DNA from: Riptortus pedestris
Taxonomy: Eukaryota; Arthropoda; Insecta; Hemiptera; Alydidae
NCBI GenBank assembly: GCA_019009955.1
Contig: CM032229.1
Span: 149,015,001 to 149,079,000 of the forward strand
Length of the DNA stretch: 64,000 nt
Direction of reading: 5' to 3'
Positions 1 to 9,867 of this stretch are shown piece by piece. Position 1 is the stretch's first letter. Each line of letters opens with the position of its first letter. A program made the translations under genes and the position numbers. Under the pieces are notes generated by a model. The model had not been told where the DNA came from. It saw only the letters and a list, made by a program, of their open reading frames with translations, and searched no databases.

Positions 1-687
1 GACCATAGGTCGTCAGCATTCATTAATCTTGCAATGTTGTTTCAACATCGAAACTTGGGACGTTAGAAGTAGTTTATAATGAGTACAGAATGTACTCGAA
101 GTTGTATTTATTTACTATTTCGACCTATAGGGGTGGGCTATGTGCTGGATACCGTGCTTTTTACGGTGATGATACTAAGGAATTTATTTAGTGAGTCTGT
201 TAGTAAATACATTGCTATTGGCAAAGCTGGATGCAACGGTTAAATGGGTTAACAGATTTTTCCTTATGAGAAATAAGCTTGACGTGATTTTAGAAAAATA
301 TCTTCAAACGTCCATCGGTCCTATCTAGGAGATGAAAATCCATTGAATGATACATTTCTTCTACTGCAATTGGTTTACTGTTTTTTTCATATTTTTATTC
401 TCTAAAATTGAGGAAAGAAAATTATAAATTCCACCACATCAGGGTTTCTTGTAAAGCTCATGTTTTAATGTTATTTAATCATGAATTTTCTATCTATTTA
501 GTATAACAGAGTTCAGCAACCGAAACTCCATTATACTTTTTTTCACAAAAAAATATTATTTTTCACTTTGATGATATTTTTTAAATTTATAGACAAGATG
601 AAATTCATTGACTGAATGGCAATGTAATCGAAATTACATCAGGCGATTTTGGTGGAATCAGCTGATTTCTTTCTATACTGTCAACAA
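1..687. other. AT-rich DNA, no gene recognised
   Basis: No long frame and no protein motif is seen. A degenerate HINE-A piece lies at about 284-345 (listed separately); the rest looks like unique, decayed intergenic sequence. Confidence 0.6.
284..345 (-). mobile_element. HINE-A right-arm fragment
   Basis: The stretch reads like the HINE-A right arm on the minus strand: a run of A/T, then a copy of the conserved segment around TCCATCGGTCCTATCTAGG, then GATGAAAAT. No terminus is left, so this is an eroded fragment. Confidence 0.45.
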
Positions 688-799
688 TTTTAGCAGATTT
701 CCCTTAAGGGACGTGTTTTGCGAAAACTTTTTTCTAATGTCCATCAATCCTATCCAGTAGATGATGAAAATGAGGTTCATTCAAAACTATATATATCTA
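688..799 (-). mobile_element. HINE-A right end (minus strand) entering an AT tract
   Basis: It begins with TTTTAGCAGATTTCCCTTAA, the reverse complement of the HINE-A right terminus with its hairpin, followed by the conserved arm (TCCATCAATCC, GATGAAAATGAGGTTCATTC) and a short AT tract. It stops at the AT tract, where a Helitron 5' end starts at about 800. The left part of this element is missing. Confidence 0.75.
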
Positions 800-850
800 T
801 CTATATATATAAAATTGTAACCTCTGTCTGTACATTGATTTTTTTTGAAA
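800..850 (+). mobile_element. Helitron (Hel-B) 5' terminal fragment
   Basis: The sequence TCTATATATATAAAATTG at 800, preceded by A, fits the 5'-TC start of a Helitron inserted between A and T. It continues with ACCTCTGTCTGTACATTG, the same 5' head seen at about 1290, 32395 and 33792, then diverges after about 50 bp. This is a 3'-truncated or very short derivative. Confidence 0.65.
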
Positions 851-1274
851 AATCAAATGGTAACAAAAGTAACACAATAATCATATGTTATCAAGTTTAA
901 AACAATAATCATTTGTAACACCTCCTCGTCTATTTACAGTGTGTGGTGCCTTACGTAAATTTGTTCATGTATTTCTTCCAAGTGCCAACTAAGTTCCAGT
1001 TCATTTTCTATTGAATATGTGTAAAGTCAATATTTTACTGTGCATCTACTATTTCAGTCCATATCGTTGAAACTTTTTCATTGTAGTAGGTCAGTGTATC
1101 CTGAGAATTTCGGCATTTAGTTAGATCGTCTTTTAGTTTGTTCAAGCTCAATTCTAGTAACTTCCTTTTCTTCAAATACTGGTTAAAATATTTTTGTCCT
1201 ACCATTTTACTCTTCGCCATTGTTAATTTCGTAAATAAATGTACATATTAATAAGAAGAATATAACTTGGTTAT
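851..1274. other. Unclassified spacer between two Helitron heads
   Basis: AT-rich sequence with only a 61-codon minus-strand frame (1035-1220) that has no recognised motif. Nothing supports a gene. Confidence 0.5.
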
Positions 1275-2315
1275 TCATATATATAAGTATATAAAATTTT
1301 AACCTCTGTCTGTACATTGATTTTTTTCTCGAAATTTCACGATAACTTTTCGTTTCACATGTCATAGGCACCATAACTGCATTTTGTTTCTTTCGTGTCT
1401 GTTTGTTTGTTTATTTGTTTGTTTGTTACCTTTTCACGCATAAACGGCTGAACCGAACTTTATGAAACTTGGTATGTAAATTACTACTAACCCAACTTAA
1501 ACTATATGCTATATTAATATTCTCTGTGATGAACAGGAGTGGGGGTTGTAAGGGAGGTATGAAATTAAAAATAGCGATATTTCGTTTCCTATTGGTTTAT
1601 CGGCAAATATGCCCATAAGAAATGTTGTTTATTTTGTTATTTGGAATAACTTTTGTATATACACTTTTTTCGTATACTGAATTATAAACGAGATATAGAC
1701 TAAAACCTATAGCGGAAATGAACAATTTTATTTGGCACAAAAGACTCAACCGAACTAAATAAAACTCGGTATGTGTATTAGCACTAACGCCTTAATTATA
1801 ATAAGCCATACCAACATTTCTAGGGACGGGCAGGAGTGGGGGTTGTAAGGGAGGCCTGAAATTAAAAATAGCGATATTTCGTTTTCTATTGGTCTTTCTG
1901 TAAATATGCACATGATAAAAGTTGTTTAGTTTGTTATTGAAAGTAACTTTTGTTATATTCACTTTTGTTGTATAACAAATTATAAACGAGATATACAAAG
2001 CGGGAGTCAACTATTTTATTGGACACCAACAGTTGAACCGATTCCAACAAAACTCGGAATATATAAATTAGCATTAATTCTTACATGGTTATAAGCTATA
2101 TTAAAATGTTTAGGTTATAACGGGAGTGGGGATTATAAGGGAGGCCGGAAATAAAAATTCGAGATATTTCATTTTTTATTCTAAACCAACCACGGGTACT
2201 AGCCCTGAACACTGAAACGGGTAAATGTCAAAATATTGTGCAAAGTAAAGTCTTGCCGAAAAATTACCATTCCGGCTCAAATGAATTCCCGGGTGAGGCC
2301 GGGTACCTTAGCTAG
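1275..2315 (+). mobile_element. Helitron Hel-B, non-autonomous, both ends present
   Basis: The 5' end lies in a short AT-rich stretch followed by the head CCTCTGTCTGTACATTG. The 3' end is a GC hairpin (CCCGGGTGAGGCCGGG, 2288-2303), then TACCTTAG and CTAG at 2312-2315, followed by T: the canonical Helitron 3' structure and A/T insertion. The body carries about 2.5 units of a 280-300 bp tandem repeat, visible from GGTATGTAAATTA (about 1470), GGTATGTGTATTA (about 1768) and the diverged third copy (about 2052). No Rep/helicase coding is present, so it depends on an autonomous partner. It is flanked on the right by the AT tract and right end of a HINE-A. The exact 5' base is uncertain by about 20 bp. 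Confidence 0.85.
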
Positions 2316-2316
2316 T

Positions 2317-2450
2317 ATATATATAATATTGAACTTGCCTCATTTTCGTCATCTCCTGGGTAGGATCGTTCGACATTTGAGGACATTTTTCAAATATCGC
2401 GTCATGAGTACGACCTCTATAGCTGATTTCCCTTAAGGGAAAGCTGCTAA
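2317..2450 (+). mobile_element. HINE-A right end
   Basis: It runs from a short AT tract through CATTTTCGTCATCTCCTGGG, TCGCGTCATGAGTACGACCT and AGCTGATTTCCCTTAAGGGA to GCTGCTAA. The terminal hairpin is intact. Together with the minus-strand right end at 688-799 it brackets the Helitron pair, so the locus may be two HINE-A copies in opposite orientation broken by Helitron insertion. Confidence 0.8.
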
Positions 2451-2840
2451 TTTGCCATTTTAATGGATAAATAATTGTTTACAGATGTCCAAACACAAGC
2501 AGATTCATTCATCGTGGGAGTTAGCCCATACAAATCTTGACTATTTACAAATAATATTTTGACTTAAGTCCATCAAGAGGTAAACTAAGGCTGAACTGGA
2601 TTAAGCTAGTTGAGTAGAGGGTAGTGCTTCGTGATAATGAGGAGTTAGAGCCCCTATGGGAATATTCGTTCATAATACTTCTCGTTAATTGTGATATATT
2701 CACCCTTAGCCCAGTTCTCTTACGACTCGATTCCACATACATCTATTATCATTGTTATCGCATTTTATCCAACTAATTCTACCACAAAGCTTTGAACTTA
2801 ATATTTGTTGGAAGTAAAGAAAGTATTATAATCGAGAACA
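2451..2840. other. No feature recognised
   Basis: Unique-looking AT-rich sequence between two HINE-A termini. A 65-codon minus frame (2545-2742) has no recognisable motif. Confidence 0.5.
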
Positions 2841-2972
2841 TTTTAGCGAATTTCCCTTAGGGGAAATCAGCTAATGAGGTCGCACTAATGACGCGATATT
2901 CGAATTTTATTTTCAATAGTCTTTCGATCCTACCTAGTAGATGATAAAAATAAGGTCCGTTCAAAATTGTGT

Positions 2973-3026
<54 letters not shown>
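2841..3026 (-). mobile_element. HINE-A right arm plus (AT)n tract, minus strand
   Basis: TTTTAGCGAATTTCCCTTAG at 2841 is the reversed right terminus with hairpin. The conserved arm follows to about 2975, then a pure (TA)n tract at 2976-3026. A SINE begins exactly at the end of the tract, and a short AT tract resumes after the SINE tail (3876-3901), which suggests the SINE landed inside this microsatellite. Confidence 0.75.
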
Positions 3027-3028
<2 letters not shown>

Positions 3029-3173
3029 GCTCAGGTTAGCCATGCGAGGCAAGACGTTGGTCTTAATCTCCCGTTGTAGACCTAGAGTGGCGGGTTCGAT
3101 TCCCTCCCTGGGCAGTAGAAATTTATTTAGAGACGAACTCATTAAATAAACTCCTTAGACCCACCCTGGATAG
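3027..3173 (+). mobile_element. tRNA-derived SINE, 5' half
   Basis: It begins GGGCTCAGGTTAGCC and contains a Pol III A-box-like segment (GTTAGCCATGCGAGG) and a B box (GGTTCGATTCC) at the usual distance. The long variable-arm-like segment and GACGTTGGTCTTAATCTC resemble a tRNA-Leu (UAA) type II gene. The non-tRNA body follows (GAAATTTATTTAGAGACGAA, then CCACCCTGGATAG). It is split by a HINE-A at 3174; the tail resumes at 3794. Confidence 0.8.
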
Positions 3174-3631
3174 AAAAGTCCGTCACGCAGGGGCTGCATT
3201 AACTAAGCAGATTTCCCACGTGCGCCACGTATTTGCATTTATCTCAAAACGTAAAAGTTCAATAATAACAATATTTGGTATTTAAGCTTCAAGTAAAGTG
3301 CTTCATAACATAATAGAATATTGTTAATGACTGATGAGAAGTGGCTTTACTGAAGACTGAAAACTACAAATTGCAAATATCTCAGTTAATAATCAAGATA
3401 GTGAAAAAATGTACATAACAACATTTATAGAACATTACATTTGCAATAAGATTAGTTCTATACAAGTTTTCAATCCGACGCATAATAACGGAGATATTAA
3501 GAATTTTCGAAATTCTCCCCCTCTAAACCCCCCTCCCCCTGGTCCGATTTCAACGAACTTGATCTTTCTTTTTGTATATATCAAGTTTGGTTACGATAAG
3601 ACAAAAATTACTACCGCTAGAGCGGTAACAG

Positions 3632-3681
<50 letters not shown>

Positions 3682-3793
3682 TTCATTTTCGTCATCTCCC
3701 GGGTAGGATCAATGGACATTTGAAGAAAAATTTCGAAAATCGCGTCATGAGTACGACCTCTAATGCTGATTTCCCTTAAGGGAAATCTGCTAA
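3174..3793 (+). mobile_element. HINE-A, both ends present, inserted into a SINE
   Basis: The left end is AAAAGTCCGTCACGCAGGGG with subterminal AAGCAGATTTCCC. The centre includes the C-rich block CCCCCTCTAAACCCCCCTCC, then ACCGCTAGAGCGGTAACAG, an (AT)n tract at 3636-3680, and the right arm ending in TTCCCTTAAGGGAAATCTGC and TAA. Part of the left half is deleted compared with the copy at 27841-28839. It has no coding capacity. Confidence 0.88.
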
Positions 3794-3869
3794 ATGGCTG
3801 GTAACCTGTAGATAATCCGTCCCGATTAGCCATAGTAGCATAAAGTGGACGTAAATAAAATTAAACATA

Positions 3870-3875
<6 letters not shown>
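3794..3875 (+). mobile_element. tRNA-derived SINE, 3' half
   Basis: GGTAACCTGTAGATAATCCG through CATAGTAGCATAAAGTGGAC and an A/T-rich tail matches the 3' body of the SINE at 7565-7803 and 42002-42160. It is the continuation of the half at 3027-3173. In uninterrupted copies the junction reads GAAAAGGGTGGTAACC. Confidence 0.8.
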
Positions 3876-3901
<26 letters not shown>

Positions 3902-4920
3902 GCTTGTTAACCGTCGTTGACGGGTTCCAGAGATCGCTTCCTGATTACACCATTACACAAAATCATATTCTTCTTGCATCACAAAATCCTGAAACATGTA
4001 CAGTAAATGTGAAGATATTCAATTGTAATATCCGCGAAGCAATAATTTACAATCGCACGCATTTATGTTTGTATAGAATAAATGTGAATCGTTTATGAAT
4101 TGAAATAATAATGGTTTTCTGACGTAAAGTAAATAATGGAGTAACGTAGTAATTATGTAATCACTTTAGTCCCATTTTAAACCCGATGCATGGAATGGCT
4201 TTTAACGAATATTGGTGAATTCATTATCGTTAATGGGTTTAAATATATCACTATTATTTATCCTTCGAATGGTCTGTGAATGGAAATAACAACTAAAAAT
4301 TAATACGTAGCTGCATTGGCGTCGTAATAAGAATCATTAATTCCCATAAGTTGCATTTAAATAAACAAATCAAATGTGAAATAGACTAATCCAATTTTTC
4401 TTTTATCATTTTTAATAGGGCGCAAAAACTGAACATTAAGGGTTGACACGCCACAAAAAAAATACGGAACACGTTAAAGCTATTAATGCCTTAAATTAAT
4501 ATGTGTTAAACCTATCAACAAATAACAATTACTCAAGGAAGGCGGAGTTTATTGTACCCAAATGTTAAACTGAAAATAATCAACTCGAATGCGTTCCTGT
4601 TTTTGATTTTGTACATTTCATGTTTCATTGCTATTTTTGAGTAAGGCATTTATCAATTTAAAATCAGGGTTTTTTCAATTTTTTAATGAAATTAAATAAA
4701 TGTCTTGATGTAACCGTTTTTTAAGAAACTACTAACCACTTGTTAATTTTTATTGCTCCTTAAGAATTTATTTCTCTAGTATATTCTTGGAGGTTTTCCC
4801 ACTTACAATTGTGCGGCGTTGTTAACATCGGAAACAACTTTCCGAGTATCATTCTAACTTTTAAATATTCTGAATAAGAGGTGAGGGGTAGTGTGTTGGA
4901 TTCGCTGATGATGTTCCGCG
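3876..4920. other. AT tract then unclassified AT-rich DNA
   Basis: An (AT)n tract at 3876-3901 is followed by about 1 kb of AT-rich sequence. Only one short plus frame (3904-4098) exists and it has no recognised motif. No TE terminus was seen. Confidence 0.5.
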
Positions 4921-5820
4921 TTGGAACCTGGTGAGTTGTGTCCTGGTAGTAGTGGAATCATGGATTCTGGTGTATTGTGTCCTGGTAGTAGTGGAACGTT
5001 GGAACCTGGTGTGTTGTATCCTGGTAATAGTGGAATCTTGGAACCTGGTGTGTTGTATCCTGGTAGTAGTGGAATCATGGATTCTGGTGTATTGTGTCCT
5101 GGTAGTAGTGGAACGTTGGAACCTGGTGTGTTGTATCCTGGTAGTAGTGGAACGTTGGAACCTGGTGTGTTGTATCCTGGTAGTAGTGGAATCTTGGAAC
5201 CTGGTGTGTTGTATCCTGGTAGTAGTGGAATCATGGATTCTGGTGTATTGTGTCCTGGTAGTAGTGGAACGTTGGAACCTGGTGTGTTGTATCCTGGTAG
5301 TAGTGGAACGTTGGAATCTGGTGTGTTGTATCCTGGTTGTAGTGGAGTTTTGGAACCTGGTGTGTTGTATCCTGGTAGTAGTGGAATCATGGATTCTGGT
5401 GTATTGTATCCTGGTAGTAGTGGAACGTTGGAATCTGGCGTGTTGTATCCTGGTTGTAGTGGAACGTTGGATCCTGATGTGTTGTATCCTGGTAGTAGTG
5501 GAACGTTGGAACCTGGTGTGTTGTATCATGGTAGTAGTGGAACGTTGGAACCCGGTGTGTTGTATCCTGGTAGTAGTGGAACGTTGGATCCTGATGTGTT
5601 GTATCCTGGTAGTAGTGGAACGTTGGAATCTGGCGTGTTGTATCCTGGTTGTAGTGGAGTTTTGGAACCTGGTGTGTTGTATCCTGGTAGGAGTGGGACG
5701 TTGGAACATGGTGTGTTGTATCCTGGTAGTAGCGGGACGTTGGAACCTGGTGTGTTGTGTCCTGGTAGTAGTGGAACGTTGGAACCTGGTGTGTTGTATC
5801 CTGGTAGTAGTGGAGCGTTG
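4921..5820 (+). repeat. 39-bp minisatellite, about 23 units
   Basis: The unit is TTGGAACCTGGTGTGTTGTA followed by TCCTGGTAGTAGTGGAACG. There are about 23 units with no indel, so the 13-codon phase is preserved throughout. Unit subtypes recur in order: ATCATGGATTCTGG-type units occur four times, CCTGGTTGTAGTGGAGTT-type units twice, and GATCCTGATG-type units twice, giving a higher-order structure. The plus strand is G/T-rich and C-poor, a marked strand asymmetry. Because 39 is a multiple of 3 and the unit has few stops, frames on both strands stay open by default. Confidence 0.95.
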
Positions 5821-5961
5821 GCCGATGTGTCAACTTACCACGATAACCTCTGGGTAGACCCAAACCAATCATGTGATGTTGCCAAAGTACTTTATATTTC
5901 TTACGAAATGAGTTCCCAACGCAGTAGTGTAACTGAATATACTTATTATTTAATGTCCTGA
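4921..5961 (+). CDS. Open frame through the minisatellite (status uncertain)
   Basis: A 346-codon frame encodes tandem 13-residue units of the type GSSGTLEPGVLYP, then a non-repetitive tail of about 45 residues. If translated, the repeat would be a glycine/proline-rich, low-complexity chain with no signal peptide or catalytic motif. The start is simply the first ATG and lies inside a repeat unit. A second plus frame (4931-5857) and minus frames (4861-5709, 4854-5390; the latter gives PLLPGYNTPGSNV units) are also open. Most differences between subtypes change the amino acid in this frame, which argues against purifying selection. No splice sites or promoter were identified. Confidence 0.15.
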   Translation: MEPGELCPGSSGIMDSGVLCPGSSGTLEPGVLYPGNSGILEPGVLYPGSSGIMDSGVLCPGSSGTLEPGVLYPGSSGTLEPGVLYPGSSGILEPGVLYPGSSGIMDSGVLCPGSSGTLEPGVLYPGSSGTLESGVLYPGCSGVLEPGVLYPGSSGIMDSGVLYPGSSGTLESGVLYPGCSGTLDPDVLYPGSSGTLEPGVLYHGSSGTLEPGVLYPGSSGTLDPDVLYPGSSGTLESGVLYPGCSGVLEPGVLYPGRSGTLEHGVLYPGSSGTLEPGVLCPGSSGTLEPGVLYPGSSGALADVSTYHDNLWVDPNQSCDVAKVLYISYEMSSQRSSVTEYTYYLMS

Positions 5962-7284
5962 ATCTCATTCAAGCGAAAATATTATAATGCTGCGACAAAC
6001 CCATAAAAGCATATCCTGCGAAAAATTGTATTCATTTATCAAAGGAGGATCAGTTACATATTTATTTGGTGGGATTCCACCTAGCCCCTCAAGATCCTGG
6101 AGGGAGTGGGTTCTACCGAAATCCCTCGAGCCTCCAGACTCTACAGTAATCCAAGGAATAAAACGAACAAGGCCCCGGTATGAATGCTAAATAAAGAGAG
6201 GGTGGTATAAACAGCCTCTGGATATTAGGTTACTCCAAGAAGACACCTCCTCTGGATTTTATTTTAGTCTAGAGCTAACGCTCGGGGTATATAACCCTAG
6301 GCGAAGATGAGAAGAGGAAAGGGAAATATATATGGGCAAATGAGAGAGAAATTTTCTCTTTTCCTTCTTTTTATTTTGAACCGTAAAAGTATATACGTCA
6401 ATTTTACGGCTCCTTTCTCCAGAGAGTGCCACTTCGTGATTCATTTAAATTTTGTGAATGAATTTTTGATTTACAAAGGTAAAACGTTTTGCTTCATAAA
6501 TATTCTTTACGCATTGAATGAATTTGCCCTCCTTTAAAATGAAATTATTTCAATGCGAAAATTTAGTTAACTTCATTGGGTAATATTCGAAAAGACCTAT
6601 ATTAATTTCAATGAGCAAACGGCTCATGGAATCATATTGCCCAACTTGAATATTGAAACTTATCTTATATCACTAGCAGGCAATGTGGAAGAATTTATTG
6701 AAACACAATTTCCCTTTCGTGCACATTATTAATACTCTACGTGTTATATATTCTTTACTTCAACGCCTTATAAGGGGTCTAATATCCTTATTACTAAGAA
6801 CGTTATAAGTCCGTGAGCTAGAAAAAAATATTTTTTCTGTAATCGTTGAATAATGGTAACATTACTAAACTGAAATGAGTGAAGAAAGTGAAACATTTTG
6901 CAATAGAGTGAAGAAAGTGAATTGCCTTCTTAATTAGTAATAAGTATAAATTAAAAAATAATTTGAAGTTGGAAATTAAATGCTTTTAAATGTTTCTTAA
7001 GATTGTAAGAATTTATTTTAACAAAATAAATTGAAATGTGAATGAATTATTGGTGGAAATAATCAATATATTTTAAAATTTAAATATAATAATAATTACA
7101 TCCTTGTTTATAACCTGCACTTGTTTATAACTGCACTACTTCACAATCATCACTATTTGTTTTATAACTATGCTTATAACCTTTCACAACCATGCTTATA
7201 ACCTACCAACAACATACCATAATCTTCACAACATCCTAATTTTGTTCATATTCAGGTTAGATGTGATCATGTATTACACGATTA
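5821..7284. other. No gene recognised; moderately mixed composition at first
   Basis: At 6040-6310 the sequence is less AT-rich than its surroundings and could be unique host DNA. From about 6450 it is AT-rich. A loose degenerate repeat of TTATAACCT-like words occurs at about 7110-7210. No motif supports a coding call. Confidence 0.5.
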
Positions 7285-7436
7285 TAGAAAAAATTTAATA
7301 TTACACTCGTGACGAAAGTAGAATTTACAACTCTCGTGAAATTACCACACTCGCTTCGCTCGTGTGGGTAAACGTTTCACTCGAGTTGTAAAATGATCTA
7401 CTTTCGTCACTTGTATTATAAATAACTATTTTCTAG
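7285..7436. mobile_element. Foldback/MITE-like element, about 150 bp
   Basis: The left arm contains ACACTCGTGACGAAAGTAGA and ACAACTCTCGTGAAATTACC. The right arm is its near reverse complement (ACTCGAGTTGTAAAATGATC and CTACTTTCGTCAC). The centre is the hairpin CACACTCGCTTCGCTCGTGTG. The arms may reach TAGAAAA...TTTTCTA at the outer edges. The superfamily cannot be assigned because no clear target-site duplication is seen. Confidence 0.6.
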
Positions 7437-7564
7437 ACTGGATTCGTCTATATTGATAAGAAAAAAATGAAAAGTGTAGAGTTGTAATAAAACGAATGGC
7501 AGAGAAATAGTGCTCCTATAAATTCTGACCCTTTGCCTACAAGTGATATCAGGGTTACTGAATT

Positions 7565-7803
7565 TGTTTTTTTTTGTTTATTATTATTTACGTCCACTTT
7601 ATGCTACTATGGATAATCGGGGCGGGTTATCTACAGGTTACCACCCTTTTATAGCCAGAGTGGGCCCAAGGAGTTTAAACAAATTTTAGGGAGGGGTCCG
7701 TCATTAAACAAATTTCTACTGCCCAGGGCCGAACTCGCCACTCTAGGTCAACCACATGAGATTAAGACTAACGCCTTAACTAGCACGGCTAACCTGAGGC
7801 CCT
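7565..7803 (-). mobile_element. tRNA-derived SINE, full length with 13-bp target-site duplication
   Basis: Read on the minus strand it runs from the tRNA-like head (CTCAGGTTAGCCGTGCTAG, GTTAAGGCGTTAGTCTTAAT) through a shortened B-box region and body (CTGGCTATAAAAGGGTGGTA) to a TAATAATAAAC-type tail. It is flanked by GGGTTACTGAATT at 7552-7564 and again at 7804-7816, a perfect 13-bp duplication that marks LINE-mediated retroposition and defines the SINE as about 239 bp. The B box is partly deleted in this copy, so it is probably inactive. Confidence 0.9.
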
Positions 7804-7906
7804 GGGTTACTGAATTATTTGTATATATTTAAATTCGTTTTTTATTTCTTAATGTTATTTCATCATTAAATTAACTCAATTTTTTTCATATAATAGTCTT
7901 TGTATA

Positions 7907-7910
<4 letters not shown>

Positions 7911-7945
<35 letters not shown>

Positions 7946-7972
7946 TTATACACAAACACACACACACACGTG
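7911..7972 (+). repeat. (TG)n then (CA)n microsatellite
   Basis: A pure TG run is followed by TATATTTATACACAA and a short CA run, so the two halves can fold back on each other. Confidence 0.95.
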
Positions 7973-9699
7973 CATGCGTACATCATATAGACACATATGA
8001 TCAGAAAATCTGTTTGCCATAAACATCAAACATGAAATAAACATCTATTGGTTTCCCGTTGTCTTCCACTTGTCATTACTCAGTTCTGGAAGAAGCTGTC
8101 TCATGAGAATTGTTAGACAGTGCAAGTAGACTAACCAACTGTCTCCCGTTTTGACCTACTGTTTTACTATAAGCAGTATCAGTATATGGGCATTTTAAGA
8201 AAATGTCCAAACTTGTTGTCAAAAATGCGATTCGCCAAAATTTAATTACTATTAAGTGAACGTCTTGTTTGTGAATTCGTTCCCTGTTTAATTTGTATAA
8301 TTTACTTTTGTTACCGTTTTTTATTCCATTAGAAACTTTTGAAGAAGTTTTTGATACTTTTTTAATAGTAAAATTTAAGAAAACCGGAGTTAAACGGAGC
8401 TTTGGAATGGAAATGGCAAACTTTATATATAAAAGCACGTAAGGTAAATAAAAAAATGATTGTTTATAGAAGCATGAACATAAAGAAGGTGACCATTTAA
8501 CTTTTGAGAAAAATTTAAATGGCTTCCCAGCCAGATGGAGTTTCCTAATAAAATAACTTCAATTTTCGCTGTTTAATACTTTTTAATAGTTGATTTGAAC
8601 GCTATTCAATTGAACGCTAGCATCAATTCAATTGAATGAATTTGACTAAAATGACCTTTTTTTACAACTTTTAAAAAAGCGTTTTGTAATAGTGAAATAT
8701 TTGGTTTTCAAATTTCAGCGGAATTATCCGTTTTGGCCTTCATTTAGCCCTTTTGGACTTGATTGGGCGGACTTTTGTTAGCTTCTCACATAACAATAAA
8801 CGACTAGTCTTAGAATATAGATTAAGGGGGCGGAAATAAATAATTGCATATATCTCCGAAAGTGCTAGATTGTACACAAAATTTAAATATATATATACAT
8901 ATTTGTATGTGGGTGTGTGTTTGTATGTGTGTGAGTTTGTTGTGGATGTTACCTGTACCTACTAATTATCTTATTGAATACGAACAAAATACAGAAGTTC
9001 CTGGACTATTGAGAGAGTTGGCCACATTTCTGTTACGAAAAACGTTACCTATAACTATGACAACACTCAAAAACACAATTATTTTTTAATAGCTTTTAGT
9101 TTTAGGACCTGAGGGAAGTTATAGATTGGACCCTCTTCGGGTCACAGGCCAGGGCACAGGGTGAAATCCAAATCCAAATAAATTATTCCAATCTTCTTTT
9201 TGTACTAGACTTTAGCAATGTGTGCTCTGTCGTGAGTTGCTTATTCTGTGCTACACAAATAGGATTGGCTTTCCAGAATAAAGTTGTAGGGATGAGGGAG
9301 AGAAAGTAAGAATATCCTGTAGGTTAGAGAGTGGAAGGAAGTCTATTTTAAGGAAGGCACAGAATAAACCTAGAAATTTATGAATAAAACATAGTACTAT
9401 GAATACAAGGATAGACATCTTAATATCTTATTTAGTTTGTGATAATAGGATTGATACAGTAAACCTCTTGGCTTCCGACCTTAAAAGGGATAAATTGATT
9501 TGAACAGTCATTATAATATTAAAATAAGTTTATCTGGTTCTATACTTATCTTAAGTGCTTCATTGATCATAATTATCTATTCCTTACTGATCTCTCTTCT
9601 TTTTATCGAGTAATCTTCTTTTATTTAGCAAATGAGCTGAGCATAGCTTGTTGCATTGCATTTTATTTACAGGGCTTACATATTTAGCTAAATTACATT
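7973..9699. other. No gene recognised
   Basis: AT-rich sequence. A 120-codon minus frame (8076-8438) has ordinary AT-rich composition and no recognised motif. A 42-bp segment at 9377-9420 is shared with 13071-13112 and probably belongs to an unclassified old repeat. Confidence 0.5.
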
Positions 9700-9773
9700 T
9701 TTAGCTTGTTCTCATACAAAAATTTTCATGTCCATCGATCATTTTTAGAAGATAAATCAGATAACATTTTAAC

Positions 9774-9817
<44 letters not shown>
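9700..9817 (-). mobile_element. Decayed HINE-A right arm with (AT)n tract
   Basis: TTTTCATGTCCATCGATCA followed by TAGAAGAT and a pure (AT)n run at 9779-9817 follows the HINE-A right arm order on the minus strand. The terminus and the other side are not recognisable. Confidence 0.4.
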
Positions 9818-9820
<3 letters not shown>

Positions 9821-9867
9821 TTATTATTTCCAAACTCGACATTTGAAGATTTCATAAGAAAATCAAA

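Noticed and set aside
2930..3833. Overlapping frames with Tyr-Ile repeats.
   Set aside because: They are translations of (AT)n tracts and flanking HINE-A/SINE sequence.
5387..5968. Minus-strand repeat proteins through the minisatellite as genes.
   Set aside because: A 39-bp unit without stops keeps several frames open on both strands. There is no independent evidence for translation of any of them.
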